From: Ascoidea asiatica
Taxonomy: Eukaryota; Ascomycota; Saccharomycetes; Ascoideales; Ascoideaceae
NCBI GenBank assembly: GCA_001600695.1
Contig: BCKQ01000002.1
Span: 62,001 to 126,000, forward strand
Direction: 5' to 3'
DNA: 64,000 nt
Shown piece after piece: positions 61,544 through 64,000 of the stretch. Both the position numbers and the translations under genes were made by a program. The notes beneath the pieces were generated by a model. That model saw only the letters and a list, made by a program, of their open reading frames with translations, was not told the origin of the DNA and made no database searches. Each line of letters begins with the position of its first letter. Positions within the stretch are counted from its first letter, which is position 1.

Positions 61544-62286
61544 AATGAACGCTGTTTGTTTTTCGGAATCCTTGATATTCGCGCAGTGCCTGGCTGTGCA
61601 TTTCTGCAAAAATGGTCAAAGTTTGAGCAAGGGAGCTTCTGTGACGGCTAAATCAAGATTCTAAACTTGAACTTGAAATCCATTGCCGGTGAATTAATAT
61701 TTAAAGAGGATATGAAAAATATGAAAGAGTATAACCTGGTAAAAGTTTTGAAAAAATTACAATTATTGAAATAAAAGTAACTTATTAAAATAATATTTTA
61801 ATCAATTAACAACTACAACTTTTGTATAAACTTTATTTATGAACTATGCTCTCTTTCATTATTTATTTGTAATGAAAGACATTCATACAACAATTATATT
61901 TATTCTGATATTTAGTTTATCTATTTTGTGAGAATAAGAAATAATACAAAAGTATTAATACTATGATATATTTCTCTTCTTTCATTTCATTTTCTAATAT
62001 TCTTTTTTCAGGAAAGTTGTCAACTCAAAAGTTTTAATCGTTAATAGGAAATTATTAAATAAATATTAATACTTCAATGAAATTCAAGCTCTTTTATTAA
62101 AATATTTTTTAGAATTTTTAGCCTAGTTTTCCATTTATTTTTGTAACTGTATTTTGATTTAAAAATCATTTATGCCTTTATAATTTTTCATTTTTTCAAC
62201 ATCGCTGTAATATATTATCCTTCTTTACTTCCACTATACTTTTTTAGTAGAATCAATATTTTAATTTATAATAAAATCATTCAAAA

Positions 62287-64000
62287 ATGAAAACAATTTT
62301 ACCAAAGCCGATTTTGAACTCCAAAAGTTTAGATAATCCCAAAAATATTAATAACCCAAATTCCCTATTTTCATATTCTTCGAATTATGAAAACAATGAA
62401 TTTATATCTTCTGATCCAAAATATACTTCTTCCAATATTATTCTTTCAAATATAACCTCAACTTTATCATCCATAGATTCTAATTCTAATTCTAATTCTT
62501 CTACATTGGCAAATTCTCCAAATTCAATAGCTACCTCTATAGACTCAATTTATAATCAAAATGATTTTCAAAAAAATATTCAAAATAATGGTGATAATTT
62601 AGATATAAATTTGCTTAATAGTAATCCAGATAGTTTAAACAATTTACTATTGAATAAATTTTTAATCAAAAAAGATTTATCACTTTTAGAAAATTATCTT
62701 TCACTTTCAACTAATTTAAGTTATCAAAATAATTGTAGTTCTCAAACTATAAATGATTTGAAACAAACTATTCTTAATGATAAATACTCTTATATTAAAG
62801 AAACTCCATCTCAATTACAGGATAAAAATTTGCAAGAAATATCAGAAGAAATATCTAAATCTTCATCAGATTCAATTCCAACCGATTTTTCTACTTTAAC
62901 TAATTATCAGAGTATTTCTGAAAATGATTCTCAAAACGTTAACTTTGTTACTTTCCTACCAAATTCTATTCCTTTAACTAGAAATTCTTCAATTTTATCT
63001 ACAGTTTCTTCAATACCTACCCATTTTGATGCTATTCATAGTAATACTAATAATACTAATTATAATATCACTAAAATTGATAGTATTACTAATGCCATAA
63101 ATGATACCAATTTAGATAATGATAATGTATTCTCTCTGAAATGTAACGATTCAATAAGTAATAAGAATAATATTAGCTTCAATAATATTAATTTCAATGA
63201 ATGTGAAGACGAAAATAGAATAATCGAGAAACAGTTTTCCGGTGATTCAACTAAAACCTCCAAACTGTCTTCAAAACAATTACCAGTTAAATCAACTAGA
63301 TCTATTTCAAAAAAAAATAATCGACCAAGTTCCCAAAATAATATTTTAATTTCTAATCGCAATGATAATTTGTCTAAAAATTTATGTAATAGCTTATCTG
63401 ATAATTTTTCCAATGATTTATTCAATTCACTTATGTTTAATCTTCAATCACAATTAAATTATTTGGAAAATGAAAAGATAAAAAAAGAAAACTTTAACAC
63501 AAATTTTGATACAAATTTAAATTTTGAAGATGAGAATAATGACTTTGATGAACCAAGTGATGGAACCGTCAAAGAAAAAGAAATTTTCATTAAAACTGGT
63601 GATTTATTGTTCTATTATAAGTTATTTATATTTTTAGTTTTAGAAAATTTTGGGAGTATAAAATTCGAATCAACTGATAATAAAGAAGTTTTACCAAATC
63701 AATCAAAATCATTAAAATCTTTCAAGAAACAAAAAAGGAAACAAGATAGAGAAACTACAGTTGAACTTGAAATGGAAACTGATTTTGGAGTTAAAAATCA
63801 ACGATTCAAAACAGAAATTGAACTATTTTTCGAAACAATTTTAAAATTTTCAGAAACTTTAATTCATTCAAAAAACAAATTATCTACAGTAAAAATTTTA
63901 TCCAATTTGAATGATAATACCGTTTTAAATGACTTGGATGATAATAATGATGATTTCGATTATAAGTTACTAAAGAACAATCCTCAACATATTTTTTTCA
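62287..64000 (+). CDS. 5' part of an unidentified Asn/Ser-rich protein gene (3' end outside window)
   Basis: Open from an ATG at 62287 to the last base without a stop: 571 codons. The leader is AT-rich and the ATG has A at -3. The N-terminal 380 residues are rich in Asn, Ser, Ile and Leu with little charge. This is followed by NFEDENNDFDEPSD (about 413-426) and a more ordered segment with hydrophobic helices (LFYYKLFIFLVLENF, about 440-455). A basic cluster KSFKKQKRKQDRE (about 478-490) could be a nuclear localisation signal, and a helical stretch (TEIELFFETILKFSETLIHS) comes after it. No zinc, kinase or membrane motif visible so far. I do not recognise it; a nuclear regulatory or structural protein is a guess. 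Confidence 0.75.
   Translation, partial: MKTILPKPILNSKSLDNPKNINNPNSLFSYSSNYENNEFISSDPKYTSSNIILSNITSTLSSIDSNSNSNSSTLANSPNSIATSIDSIYNQNDFQKNIQNNGDNLDINLLNSNPDSLNNLLLNKFLIKKDLSLLENYLSLSTNLSYQNNCSSQTINDLKQTILNDKYSYIKETPSQLQDKNLQEISEEISKSSSDSIPTDFSTLTNYQSISENDSQNVNFVTFLPNSIPLTRNSSILSTVSSIPTHFDAIHSNTNNTNYNITKIDSITNAINDTNLDNDNVFSLKCNDSISNKNNISFNNINFNECEDENRIIEKQFSGDSTKTSKLSSKQLPVKSTRSISKKNNRPSSQNNILISNRNDNLSKNLCNSLSDNFSNDLFNSLMFNLQSQLNYLENEKIKKENFNTNFDTNLNFEDENNDFDEPSDGTVKEKEIFIKTGDLLFYYKLFIFLVLENFGSIKFESTDNKEVLPNQSKSLKSFKKQKRKQDRETTVELEMETDFGVKNQRFKTEIELFFETILKFSETLIHSKNKLSTVKILSNLNDNTVLNDLDDNNDDFDYKLLKNNPQHIFF

Larger units (their letters stand above)
59102..62286. other. Largest gene-free region of the window (3.2 kb), containing an inverted-repeat element
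   Basis: No ORF of credible composition; short overlapping ORFs at 61445-61664 are not gene-like. The first half (59102-60460) is very AT-rich and contains the inverted repeat with arms 59379-59437 and 60391-60448. Further along are a GC-rich block (60890-61030) with nested short inverted repeats, a CGCGGAT site (61300-61306) and a GC-rich hairpin followed by T's (61515-61543). Roughly 61680-62286 is AT-rich and is the promoter of the last gene. It could hold a centromere, a replication origin, a non-coding RNA or a small transposon remnant; none can be proven by reading. Confidence 0.55.

Noticed and set aside
61445..61664. Two overlapping ORFs of 67-68 codons
   Set aside because: Different frames of the same GC-rich stretch that contains the hairpin; no homology pattern.
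1..64000. CRISPR array or bacterial-type operons
   Set aside because: No regularly spaced repeats of that type; gene structure, intron and protein families are those of a yeast nucleus.

Overview
The window is nuclear DNA of a budding yeast (Saccharomycotina). It is very AT-rich, nearly every gene is a single exon, and most proteins match budding-yeast families along their length: Vps35, Fas1, Isc1, Atg26, Scw4-type GH17, Ste18, Rax1, Aco2, Cap2, Thr1, Mtr4 and Xrs2. CTG is probably read as leucine: two CTG codons fall in the FHA domain of the Xrs2 homologue, one at the hydrophobic position just before the invariant Gly-Arg. A PXMP4-type peroxisomal protein, which to my knowledge Saccharomyces cerevisiae lacks, points to a lineage outside Saccharomycetaceae. 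I cannot name the species.

Layout. 1-951: 3' part of an unidentified gene. 1476-2243: PXMP4-like. 2707-12770: VPS35 and FAS1, both minus. 14914-19296: large Zn2Cys6 regulator. 19814-30802: a symmetrical block, small membrane protein A (minus), ISC1 (minus), ATG26 (plus), paralogous membrane protein B (plus). 31821-36255: SEC2-like Rab exchange factor and a GH17 cell-wall protein, both minus. 37439-40848: UFD1-like/zinc-finger/AZUL protein and the G-gamma gene STE18. 41024-44017: large, probably mitochondrial protein (minus). 44935-49102: RAX1 and ACO2, convergent. 50566-51544: CAP2, split by an intron directly after its ATG. 51982-59101: THR1, MTR4 (minus) and XRS2. 59102-62286: a 3.2 kb gene-free stretch holding a 58-59 bp inverted repeat with arms about 950 bp apart. 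62287-end: 5' part of an unidentified asparagine/serine-rich protein.

The genes are mostly unrelated housekeeping functions, as usual in yeasts. The one plausible thematic group is ISC1 (inositol phosphosphingolipid hydrolysis) and ATG26 (sterol glucosylation). They share a divergent promoter and are flanked by two paralogous single-pass membrane proteins, whose upstream regions carry the same 10 bp element in the same orientation.

Most unusual non-coding items: the inverted-repeat element at 59379-60448 (candidate centromere or MITE), a 34/35-nt near-perfect hairpin at 50171-50244, a GC-rich hairpin plus T-run at 61515-61543, a structured element at 14285-14337 upstream of the Zn2Cys6 gene, and paired forkhead-like sites around an E-box at 1151-1176. 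I found no tRNA, rRNA, CRISPR array or autonomous transposon.
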